From: Micrococcales bacterium
GTDB lineage: Bacteria > Actinomycetota > Actinomycetes > Actinomycetales > Microbacteriaceae
Length of the DNA stretch: 8,244 nt
Direction: 5' to 3'
Assembly (NCBI GenBank): GCA_947448975.1
Contig: CANFPR010000033.1
Span: 1 to 8,244, forward strand
In this document: in pieces, positions 1 through 6,287 of the stretch
How positions within the stretch are numbered: the stretch's first letter is position 1
Layout of the letters: the number at the start of each line of letters is the position of its first letter
The notes under the pieces: generated by a model
The model's database searches: none
Told to the model about the DNA's origin: nothing
Seen by the model: only the letters and a program-made list of their open reading frames with translations
Position numbers and translations under genes: made by a program

Positions 1-136
1 ATCGCACTTGGCGCAGGCACCAGAAAAGATTAGCACTTTAGGCGCATGCTCACAAAACGAGTTTTGTCGATCAGAACCGCTTTATTGCAAAGACGTTTTC
101 TGTTTTACAAACTACTTTCGCGCGAAAATGCGACGT
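1..136. other. Non-coding stretch downstream of the GH13 gene
   Basis: No gene can be supported here. The short + frame that crosses this stretch has no ribosome-binding site, no recognisable motif, and runs into the antisense of the GH13 gene. The stretch holds two small symmetric elements: a perfect 12-base palindrome at 116-127 (TTTCGCGCGAAA), which begins 10 bases after the GH13 stop in the direction of transcription, and an inverted repeat at 52-67. Neither is followed by a T-run on the - strand, so no convincing intrinsic terminator is visible for the leftward operon. Transcription may continue past the window edge, or stop by a Rho-type mechanism. Confidence 0.5.
52..67. repeat. Short inverted repeat ACAAAAC-GA-GTTTTGT
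   Basis: Two 7-base arms are perfectly complementary, with a 2-base centre. As RNA the innermost pairs could not close, giving a 5 to 6 base-pair AU-rich hairpin. No T-run follows on either strand, so it is a weak terminator candidate at best. It could equally be a protein-binding palindrome for a gene left of the window. Confidence 0.3.
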
Positions 137-2047
137 CTATTTGTCGATTCTCCACACGTTTACAGAGAGCTTGTGACCAGGCAGGTGGAGGTGGTTTCCA
201 TCTGACTTGATCTTGCCGCCACCGTAAATGTTTACAGCCTTTTTCAGACCAGGAACTGCATCTTTGTGCAACGAAATCTTCTTGTCTTCGCCGCGAGTTA
301 CAACTACCAGAATGCTCTGCTTGCCGTTTTCACGAACATACGCAACAGCCTCCTTCGAGGCATAAACGAACCGCATCGAGCCATCGGTGAGCGCCTTGTT
401 TTCGCGACGCAACTTAGCCAACGCGGCGTAGGTGTCGATCAGTGTTGGGTCGGTTGGCAGCTCGCCGTTCCAAGGCAGCGGGGTGCGAGCGTGCTCACCG
501 TTGTAGCCGTCGAGGCCAAACTCGTCACCAGCCCAAACCACAGGGATGCCCGGAAACGTGAACTGCATCGCTGCTGCAACCTTTTGCGCGCCATCGATCG
601 CGTAAGTCTTGAAGCGTGGGATGTCGTGAGTGTCGAGCGGGTTCATGTTGCAAAGTCGCACGTGCCAAGGGAATGCCGCGATGAACTGGTTGTAAGAAGC
701 AACGAGATCGCGACCGGTGCCGCGCTGGTTGCCATCCCACATCATGAAGCCGGCAAACTCGAAGTTTGGAAACTCCTTGCGACGCTTCTCTTGCGACTTC
801 TCGTTGTAGAACCAACGCCAAACCGGCTTGGTGAAGTTGCTGTAGGTCATTGCGCCTTGCCAGCCGTCACCCTGAACTTCGTAAGCCGCATCACCGGTGT
901 ACTCGCCGAGCATGATGGTGTCGGCGTTGATGTCAACCATGGTCTTGCGAACGGTTTGAGCCACATCGAGGTACATGTCTTCGTCGCGAATGCGGCCAGT
1001 CATGTTGGCAACGTCGATGCGCCAGCCATCCATTTTGTAAGGAGCTTTGAGCCACTTTGCAACCACCGATGTACGGCCTGCAATAAATCGCTTACGAAGC
1101 TCGCTCGACTTCCAGTTGAACTTTGGAAGGCTGGGAACACCAAACCAGGAGTCGTACTTGGTGTTCTTTTCAGAGAAGTAGTAGAACTCGCTTTCGGCTG
1201 CGCTCGGGTTCTTGTAAGACGCCTTGAACCATTCGTGAGCATCGCCCGAGTGGTTGGTGGTTAGGTCGCCGATAACGCGCATTCCGCGCTTGTGAGCCGC
1301 CTCAACCAGCGCAGCAAAAGCCTTGTTTCCACCGAGCAGCGGGTCGATTACATCGAAAGACGACGCGTCGTAGCGGTGGTTTGAGCGGGCTGGAAACATC
1401 GGAGTTAGGTAAACGAGGTTTACACCGAGCTTCTTGAGGTGGTCGAGGTGCTCGATTACACCCCAGATGTCGCCACCGTAGAACTGCTGCGAACGGTCGC
1501 GGCCCTCAACCATTACCGGGTCGGCCCATTTCTGTGGAACGGCCCAGTCGGGAGTCTTGTGCTTGTCGGCCTGAGCCGAACGAGCGAAGCGGTCGGGGAA
1601 GATCTGATACATCACGGCCTCTTTGCCCCAGGCCGGAGCGCTAGAGAACGTGTTGATTCTGAAATCGAGAACGTCGGCAGGAATCAGCTTTGACAAACCC
1701 TGGGTGTTGTACCAAACGGTTTCGCCCGAGGCCAGAACAATGATGAATCGATAGTTGATCTTTGGGTTGTGAACCACGATTTCTGATTCATACCAAGACC
1801 AGCCACCGTCGGTTTTGATCAGTTTTGCAGGAGGAGTTGGAAACGCCTCGCCGCTTTCACTGAAACGAACCCGAACCTCTTTCACTTTGCCAATGGCATC
1901 GTGAACGCGAATGCGAACCTTGATTTTGTCGAGCAGCTTTGGCGACTGGTTTGGCACGTAAAGCGCCGAACCGTCGTGATGAGGCTGAAGCGAAAGCGGC
2001 AGCTTCGTCACGTCAAGCGTGCGAGCAGACTTTGCCTTGCCCGACAT
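137..2047 (-). CDS. GH13 neopullulanase/cyclomaltodextrinase-type enzyme
   Basis: Cytoplasmic alpha-glucan hydrolase of 636 aa with no signal peptide. Residues about 20-130 form a beta-rich N-terminal domain resembling the CBM34 domain of neopullulanases, and the catalytic barrel follows from about 140 (motif YQIFPDRF, 147-154). All GH13 regions are present: region I with D261 and N265-H266; region II GWRID with nucleophile D345; region III GEYTG with acid/base E382; region IV with H474-D475. LPKFN at 307-311 matches the MPKLN-like region V that marks the neopullulanase/cyclomaltodextrinase/maltogenic amylase group. GDEFGLDG (508-515) and the later PLPW are also typical. The likely role is opening cyclodextrins and cutting imported maltodextrins or pullulan fragments. 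The ATG lies 9 bases after the malG stop with no strong ribosome-binding site, suggesting coupled translation as the last gene of malE-malF-malG-GH13. Exact substrate cannot be told from sequence, and a plain maltodextrin alpha-amylase is the alternative. Confidence 0.92.
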   Translation of the reverse strand: MSGKAKSARTLDVTKLPLSLQPHHDGSALYVPNQSPKLLDKIKVRIRVHDAIGKVKEVRVRFSESGEAFPTPPAKLIKTDGGWSWYESEIVVHNPKINYRFIIVLASGETVWYNTQGLSKLIPADVLDFRINTFSSAPAWGKEAVMYQIFPDRFARSAQADKHKTPDWAVPQKWADPVMVEGRDRSQQFYGGDIWGVIEHLDHLKKLGVNLVYLTPMFPARSNHRYDASSFDVIDPLLGGNKAFAALVEAAHKRGMRVIGDLTTNHSGDAHEWFKASYKNPSAAESEFYYFSEKNTKYDSWFGVPSLPKFNWKSSELRKRFIAGRTSVVAKWLKAPYKMDGWRIDVANMTGRIRDEDMYLDVAQTVRKTMVDINADTIMLGEYTGDAAYEVQGDGWQGAMTYSNFTKPVWRWFYNEKSQEKRRKEFPNFEFAGFMMWDGNQRGTGRDLVASYNQFIAAFPWHVRLCNMNPLDTHDIPRFKTYAIDGAQKVAAAMQFTFPGIPVVWAGDEFGLDGYNGEHARTPLPWNGELPTDPTLIDTYAALAKLRRENKALTDGSMRFVYASKEAVAYVRENGKQSILVVVTRGEDKKISLHKDAVPGLKKAVNIYGGGKIKSDGNHLHLPGHKLSVNVWRIDK

Positions 2048-2056
2048 CCCCGGTTA

Positions 2057-2965
2057 CTAGCCCTTGACCGCACCGCCGGTTAGACCGGAGGTGATGTAGC
2101 GCTGCAGCGACATGAAGAGAACCACGATAGGTGTAGCCGCGATGATTGCGCCTGCACAGAACATGGCCCAGTTCTTGGAGTAAGGCTGGTCGATGAACAG
2201 ACCCAAACCAACCGCAAGGGTGTACTGGTCTGGCTTGTTCATAACGATCGAAGCCAAGATGAAGTCGCTCGAAATACCAATGAACGAAAGCAGCATCTGC
2301 ACGGCCAAGATAGGTGAAACCAATCGCAGGATGATCTGGAAGTAGATCTGCGTGTGCGTTGCGCCGTCGATCTTGGCAGCCTCGTCGATTTCCTTCGGCA
2401 CGGTGTTAAAGAAGCCGTACATCAGGTAGGTTCCACCACCTAGCGATCCACCCAGATAAACCAGGATCAGACCCCACGGGCTGTTCAAACCAAGGGCAGG
2501 AACATACTTGTAAAGCTCCGAAAGGATTGCGTAGATAGCAACGAGACCGAGCACCGATGGAAACATCTGGAGGAGAATCAGGGTGAGTAGACCACCGCGA
2601 CGGCCGCGGAAACGCTGACGCGAGAACGAGTAGGCAGCCAGTGCCGAAAGAAACACCGAACCGATTGAAGAAACCGAAGCAATCCAAACGGTGTTGATGA
2701 TCCACTGCACGAACGGACGGTCGGGGTCGTCTCCGGCGAAGAGCTGTTCGAAGTTCTTGAAGGTAAACGAACCAAAAAGTCCACCGCTGATGTCACCAGA
2801 GTCTGAAAACGCTACAGAGATGATGTAAAGGATTGGAAACAGTGCGTAGACGCAGACTGCAAGACCAACCAGGTGCTTCCAGCCGAGCGTTGCCAACCAG
2901 CGGAAAGGCGACATGCGTCGCTTGCCAACCTTGCGGTCGTAGGTTTCTTCAACGACAGTGCTCAT
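2057..2965 (-). CDS. malG: MalG-type maltodextrin ABC transporter permease
   Basis: Inner-membrane permease subunit of 302 aa, close to the roughly 296 aa of Escherichia coli MalG. About six hydrophobic segments are visible, at roughly 30-53, 87-114, 125-149, 161-185, 210-240 and 266-287. The cytoplasmic EAA loop that docks the ATPase is clear: EAA at 195-197 and G201, followed by a hydrophobic stretch ending in LVSP. The C-terminus (SGLTGGAVKG) is nearly the classic MalG tail, which in E. coli reaches into the binding site. The start ATG overlaps the malF stop by one base (TAATG), with an AGAGGAAG ribosome-binding site 10 bases upstream inside malF, so the two permeases are probably made in fixed ratio. 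It should pair with MalF and an ATPase that is not encoded in this window. Confidence 0.95.
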   Translation of the reverse strand: MSTVVEETYDRKVGKRRMSPFRWLATLGWKHLVGLAVCVYALFPILYIISVAFSDSGDISGGLFGSFTFKNFEQLFAGDDPDRPFVQWIINTVWIASVSSIGSVFLSALAAYSFSRQRFRGRRGGLLTLILLQMFPSVLGLVAIYAILSELYKYVPALGLNSPWGLILVYLGGSLGGGTYLMYGFFNTVPKEIDEAAKIDGATHTQIYFQIILRLVSPILAVQMLLSFIGISSDFILASIVMNKPDQYTLAVGLGLFIDQPYSKNWAMFCAGAIIAATPIVVLFMSLQRYITSGLTGGAVKG

Positions 2966-4701
2966 TATTCGGTCACTTCCTCTAGGAATCGGGTACGGCG
3001 GAATCCGATCAACGACAGACCACCAACAATAAAGAAGATCAAGATCGAGAAGGCGCTAGCCAAACCGTAGTCGGCACCCTGCGAACTCGAGAACGCGATC
3101 TTGTAGACGAACGAGATGAGGATGTCGGTTCCACCGACGTCGACCCCGAGCGACGGGTCGCCGCTCGGCCCTCCCCCTGTTATCAGATAGATAATCGTGA
3201 AGTTGTTGAAGTTGAACGCGAAGGAAGAAATCAAGAGCGGGGTTAGCGAAACAAGAAGAAGCGGAAGCTTGATCAGGCGCAACTGCTGCCAGGCGCTCGC
3301 ACCGTCGATAACCGCCGACTCGGTGAGCTCCGCTGGAATGGCCTGTAGAGCACCGGTGGTGATGAGGAACATATAAGGGAATCCGAGCCACAGGTTACAA
3401 AGCAGAATGGCCCACTTTGCAGCACCCTCTTCGGCTAGCCAAGGTATACCGTGGCCAGGTTTGAACCCAAGGATGTTGAAGTTGATGAAGCCGTACTCAA
3501 AGCTGAACATACCCTTCCACACGTAGGCAGAAAGGAAGCCTGGGAAGGCGTAAGGCAAGATCATGATGGCGCGGTAAATCTTCTTTCCGCGGAGACGGTC
3601 GTCGTTGAACAGCAACGACAGAGCCAGACCAAGAATGAAGGTCGACAGAACCGACGCGATAGCAAAGATTACGGTCCACGAGAAAATCTTGAGCAGTGGA
3701 GCACGCAGCTTCTCGTTGCCGAAGATGGTGTTGAAGTTCTTCAAACCAACTACGGTCTGCCAACCGGTGTCGTTTAGGCGCTCACCCGACTCAGAAATAA
3801 AGAAACCCTGCGAGTTATCTGCCTTGAAGACAGTGCCATCACTCAGGCGGGTGAACGAGTCGGTAGCCGCATCGTACTTGGCGTCGTAGTAGGTGCGCTG
3901 AACACCGGCGGCCGATGGGTCTAGAGCCATCCAGCCATCCGTGTCGATTTGAGCGCTTAGAGGAACCTTCAAGGTTGCGAACTTTGCGCCCTCTTGGGTG
4001 ACCTGGTCGATGGTTAGCGTTGTGAAACCTTCGTAACCGGTTGCGATGTCGTAACCCATGAGCCCGGCGCCGTAGCTAACCTTCGAAAGCTCGTCTCCGG
4101 TGATCTCGTGCCATCCGGTCGTCGCGTTAAAGTCTTCGCCACCCAGGTAGTAGTGAGGAACAGGGGTTACACCGTCGGCAGCGAACTCCGACATGTTGTC
4201 TGAAGCCAAGAAGTAGAAGTGCTTGTTGCCGTCTTCAAGGATGCTTACGTCCATCCATGGGGCATTGGTGTCGGTGACCATGGCGCCGAGTTCAACCGAA
4301 GAAATCGAGTCTTCTTTAGAACCGTTGTGCTGGCCACCGTAGTTGGTGAAAGCGATGAAGGCCGAATAAACAACCACAGAGAACGAGAAGAAGATGAGAA
4401 AAAGAACGCCTGGTGAAAGATATTTGGCTGGTAGACCGCCACGGCGAAGATAAATGAAGTTGAGAATGAGAGTCACGATGACCACACCTGCGAGGTAGGT
4501 CCACTGGTGCTTGGCCACAAGCAACATCGACACAAAGAACGCTGCCGCATCTGCGATGCCTAGCAGGATGATCTTGATGATTGTGCCGCGGAGGCTCGGG
4601 GTTCCGCCGTCGTCGACCATACGCTGTCTTGCGCGTCGGGTAGCTGCGCTAAGTCTTACAGTTTTTGCGTCGCTGGTGACGTCTTCGGTGTTTCTTGCCA
4701 T
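2965..4701 (-). CDS. malF: MalF-type maltodextrin ABC permease with large external loop
   Basis: Permease subunit of 578 aa, longer than E. coli MalF (514 aa). Hydrophobic segments at about 39-63, 67-85 and 95-118 are followed by a hydrophilic region of about 217 residues (119-335), then five more segments at about 337-365, 376-400, 430-452, 479-508 and 545-567. This is the eight-helix MalF plan, with the external P2 domain between helices 3 and 4. The EAA-loop equivalent is ELTESAVIDGA (458-468, with G467). SFAFNFNNF (493-501) and the C-terminal IAF...DYGLASA region are close to E. coli MalF as I remember it, which argues for maltose/maltodextrin specificity rather than a generic sugar permease. 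The N-terminal 36 residues are polar and basic. The start is chosen from GAAAGAGAG 9 bases upstream of the ATG. The gene follows malE across a 165-base gap with a hairpin, and overlaps malG by one base. Confidence 0.94.
   Translation of the reverse strand: MARNTEDVTSDAKTVRLSAATRRARQRMVDDGGTPSLRGTIIKIILLGIADAAAFFVSMLLVAKHQWTYLAGVVIVTLILNFIYLRRGGLPAKYLSPGVLFLIFFSFSVVVYSAFIAFTNYGGQHNGSKEDSISSVELGAMVTDTNAPWMDVSILEDGNKHFYFLASDNMSEFAADGVTPVPHYYLGGEDFNATTGWHEITGDELSKVSYGAGLMGYDIATGYEGFTTLTIDQVTQEGAKFATLKVPLSAQIDTDGWMALDPSAAGVQRTYYDAKYDAATDSFTRLSDGTVFKADNSQGFFISESGERLNDTGWQTVVGLKNFNTIFGNEKLRAPLLKIFSWTVIFAIASVLSTFILGLALSLLFNDDRLRGKKIYRAIMILPYAFPGFLSAYVWKGMFSFEYGFINFNILGFKPGHGIPWLAEEGAAKWAILLCNLWLGFPYMFLITTGALQAIPAELTESAVIDGASAWQQLRLIKLPLLLVSLTPLLISSFAFNFNNFTIIYLITGGGPSGDPSLGVDVGGTDILISFVYKIAFSSSQGADYGLASAFSILIFFIVGGLSLIGFRRTRFLEEVTE
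2976..2983 (-). promoter_or_regulatory. Ribosome-binding site of malG inside the end of malF
   Basis: AGAGGAAG on the - strand lies within the last codons of malF, 10 bases before the malG ATG. Together with the TAATG stop/start overlap it fixes the malG start and indicates translational coupling. Confidence 0.6.
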
Positions 4702-4710
4702 GAAATGAAA

Positions 4711-4719
4711 CTCTCTTTC
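4711..4719 (-). promoter_or_regulatory. Probable ribosome-binding site of malF
   Basis: GAAAGAGAG on the - strand sits 9 bases before the malF ATG at 4701-4699. It is a moderate match to the anti-Shine-Dalgarno sequence. A better match, GGAGG (complement of 4747-4751), lies further upstream but has no start codon at a usable distance. Confidence 0.5.
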
Positions 4720-4722
4720 AGC

Positions 4723-4742
4723 AAACTATCTCGGGTTAGTTT
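4723..4742 (-). repeat. Small inverted repeat in the malF leader
   Basis: Six-base arms AAACTA and TAGTTT flank 8 bases in the malF 5' leader, just downstream of the orphan GGAGG on the transcript. In RNA it would be a weak AU-rich hairpin. A regulatory role is possible but not shown. Confidence 0.3.
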
Positions 4743-4772
4743 ATTGCCTCCGAAGTTTTGCAATTTCCAAAC

Positions 4773-4796
4773 AACGATGTTCGAAACCTAATCGTT
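4773..4796. repeat. Inverted repeat AACGAT...ATCGTT in the malE-malF gap
   Basis: Six-base perfect arms at 4773-4778 and 4791-4796 are separated by 12 bases that contain the palindrome TTCGAA. The arrangement resembles a protein-binding dyad or a weak hairpin. It lies between the malE hairpin and the malF leader, where an internal promoter could also sit, but I find no good -35/-10 pair. Confidence 0.3.
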
Positions 4797-4819
4797 AGCG
4801 AAAGCCCCGGTTAAAGAGA

Positions 4820-4847
4820 TTCGCGGCCCCCTTTCGGGAGCCGCGAA
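4820..4847 (-). terminator. Intercistronic GNRA hairpin after malE (partial terminator or mRNA-stabilising stem)
   Basis: On the - strand, starting 19 bases past the malE stop, the RNA can form a continuous 12-bp stem: TTCGCGGC, then a U-G wobble, then CCC, closed by a GAAA tetraloop. On the + strand the wobble becomes a C-A mismatch and the loop becomes TTTC, so the structure favours the malE transcript. The bases that follow (TCTCTTTAACC) are only loosely U-rich, so termination is probably partial. By analogy with the malE-malF gap of E. coli, such a stem would leave malE more abundant than the permeases. The hairpin is seen directly; its effect is inferred. Confidence 0.7.
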
Positions 4848-4866
4848 CCTTTGCTTGATTCAGCTA

Positions 4867-6132
4867 TTAGCCGTCAATAACGGTCTGCTGAGCGTCAATC
4901 GATGCGGTGAAGAACTCAAGTGGGGTCTTGCCGTTTAGAGCAGCACCACCCTTGATGATTGCAGCTTCAGCCTTACCGATTGCCTGCCAAGTGCCGTCCT
5001 GGAAAGCGAACGATGCCATTGGGTAAGCGTTCTTACCTGCGGTACCGAATCCCTTGATCCATGCGTCAGATACCTTGGCAAGGGCGTCGCTGTTAGCAGG
5101 AGCCTTTGCTTCGGTGGTGAACGATGCAAGCTGGACGTCCTTGCCGGCAAGTGCGGCTAGAACCTTTCCTGCTGCAACCTTCTTGGCTGCTGGAACCTTC
5201 GATGATAGCCAGTAACCGCGAACACCAGAGAACTGGTGAACGGTCTTGCCACCGATTGAAGGAATAGCCTGAACGCCGACGTCAGAAGCCTTTAGCTTGT
5301 CTGGAGTCTCGTTACCAACCTTGTGAGTGTCGTTTACAACGGTGCCGGCACCCCATGGGCCCGAGATCATTGCAGCAACTGGGCTGTTTGGGCTCTGGAA
5401 GTTGTAAGCGTTGGTGTTCCAGTCCTTGTAAACAATGGACTTACCTGCGCCAGCTAGCCAGTTAACGTACTTGGTGAAGCCACCCTTAGATGCGTCATCG
5501 GTGAAACCGATGGTCGAGGTCCAGGTGCCGTTGTTACGTACGTACTGGTCAATTCCGAACGAGCTCGAGATTGCAGCCATGTGGTAAGGGTCGTTACCGC
5601 CACCGGCGATGTCGATGTGCATACCGACCTTGCCTGCTGCGATAGCTGCCTTGAACTCAGCTGTGGTGTCGATGTCGGTGCCCTTGATCTTCTTCTTGTT
5701 GATGATCAGAGCGGTGTTCTCGGTCCAACCTGGAACGCCGTATAGCTTGCCGTAAACCGAGAAGCCCGACTTAGCAGCTGCTGAGAACTTGCCGTTTAGT
5801 GCACCAAGCGAAACAGGAGCGATAACACCTGCAGAAAGCAGAGCGCCGGTCCAGTCGTGAGCACCAGCAAGAATGTCAGGTCCGGTGCCACGAGGGATAG
5901 CCTGGATGGCTGCCTTGCGTAGGGTTCCGAAGTCCTTAACAACCACGTTGATAGCTAGGGTCTTGTCTTGGCCGTCGTAAGCAAGAAGTGCGCCGCCAAT
6001 GGCGTCCTTGGTGCCCTGGTCTAGCCAGACGGTGATGGTAGGTACTGCTGCGGTTGCTGGAACCGAGACGCCCATAAGGGCAGCTGCGGTTGCTCCAGCT
6101 AGTGCAACAACACCGGCTTTGCGAATCTTCAT
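4867..6132 (-). CDS. malE: MalE-type maltose/maltodextrin-binding protein
   Basis: Secreted substrate-binding protein of 421 aa, the receptor for the MalF-MalG importer. The N-terminus is a classic signal peptide: MKIRK, a hydrophobic stretch at about 7-22, and a probable signal peptidase I site in PATAA near 25-29. TITVWLDQG (32-40), GPDILAGAHDW (84-94), YGVPGWTEN (131-139), NDPY (180-183) and MISGPWG (255-261) match MalE strand and sugar-contact regions. D93, Y183 and W260 sit where E. coli MalE has ligand-contacting residues. The protein contains no cysteine at all, so it cannot be a lipoprotein; LMGV at 19-22 sits where a lipobox (L-x-G-C) would be expected. The ATG is supported by GAAAGG 6 bases upstream. 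It is the first gene of the leftward operon, separated from malF by a hairpin, which fits the higher dose usually needed for a binding protein. Other oligosaccharide specificity cannot be excluded. Confidence 0.94.
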   Translation of the reverse strand: MKIRKAGVVALAGATAAALMGVSVPATAAVPTITVWLDQGTKDAIGGALLAYDGQDKTLAINVVVKDFGTLRKAAIQAIPRGTGPDILAGAHDWTGALLSAGVIAPVSLGALNGKFSAAAKSGFSVYGKLYGVPGWTENTALIINKKKIKGTDIDTTAEFKAAIAAGKVGMHIDIAGGGNDPYHMAAISSSFGIDQYVRNNGTWTSTIGFTDDASKGGFTKYVNWLAGAGKSIVYKDWNTNAYNFQSPNSPVAAMISGPWGAGTVVNDTHKVGNETPDKLKASDVGVQAIPSIGGKTVHQFSGVRGYWLSSKVPAAKKVAAGKVLAALAGKDVQLASFTTEAKAPANSDALAKVSDAWIKGFGTAGKNAYPMASFAFQDGTWQAIGKAEAAIIKGGAALNGKTPLEFFTASIDAQQTVIDG

Positions 6133-6138
6133 TTGTAA

Positions 6139-6144
6139 CCTTTC
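6139..6144 (-). promoter_or_regulatory. Ribosome-binding site of malE
   Basis: GAAAGG on the - strand, 6 bases before the ATG, supports the start that gives a normal signal peptide. It is the best-placed ribosome-binding site in the window. Confidence 0.65.
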
Positions 6145-6185
6145 AGTTGACTAGTCGATGAAGGACTTATTTTCAAGTCGTCTCA

Positions 6186-6215
6186 ATCAAACACCCGTCA
6201 AACGTTTCGAGGCAA
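6186..6215 (-). promoter_or_regulatory. Candidate promoter of the malE operon
   Basis: On the - strand a -35-like TTGCCT (complement of 6210-6215) and a -10-like TTTGAT (complement of 6186-6191) are separated by 18 bases. Each matches the consensus at 4 of 6 positions. The AAACGTTT palindrome lies in the spacer, a common place for a repressor site. Transcription would start near 6180 and give a leader of about 50 bases. This is a by-eye prediction. Confidence 0.35.
6198..6210. promoter_or_regulatory. Candidate LacI-family (MalR-like) operator
   Basis: TCAAACGTTTCGA has a perfect 8-base palindromic core, AAACGTTT (6200-6207), centred on CG, the hallmark of LacI-family operators. It lies between two divergent maltodextrin operons and inside the proposed malE promoter spacer. 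Maltose loci of actinobacteria and firmicutes are often controlled by LacI-type regulators named MalR. No regulator gene is in the window, so the assignment rests on sequence and position only. Confidence 0.55.
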
Positions 6216-6243
6216 CTCAGAATGCCCTTTTTAGATAACGTTC

Positions 6244-6273
6244 TTGTCACAGTTCGTTTCACGAGCGTAATTT
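6244..6273 (+). promoter_or_regulatory. Weak candidate promoter for the rightward GH13 genes
   Basis: TTGTCA (6244-6249, 5 of 6 consensus) is followed by CGTAAT at 16 bases (4 of 6) or TAATTT at 18 bases (3 of 6). Transcription would begin near 6278-6282. That leaves almost no leader before the ATG at 6288, but about 40 bases before the ATG at 6321. Confidence 0.3.
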
Positions 6274-6287
6274 TGGCCCTCTGAGAA

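Noticed and set aside
10..23. Near-palindrome TGGCGCAGGCACCA as a terminator or tRNA end
   Set aside because: The two-base centre and short arms make a poor hairpin, no T-run follows on either strand, and no tRNA fold with a recognisable T-arm or anticodon arm can be drawn.
1..36. Possible - strand gene starting at a GTG (complement of 34-36) and running off the left edge
   Set aside because: Only about 12 codons are visible, there is no ribosome-binding site, and the peptide is not recognisable.
8..205. 65-codon + strand frame at the left edge
   Set aside because: No recognisable motif and no ribosome-binding site, and its end overlaps the antisense of the GH13 C-terminus.
266..1264. Long + strand open frame of 332 codons opposite the GH13 gene
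   Set aside because: It lies wholly antisense to a GH13 gene with all catalytic motifs in place. Its product shows no domain or motif, and there is no ribosome-binding site. The open frame is a by-product of the codon bias of the opposite strand.
3451..3777. 108-codon + strand frame opposite malF
   Set aside because: Antisense shadow of conserved MalF transmembrane coding sequence, with no independent support.
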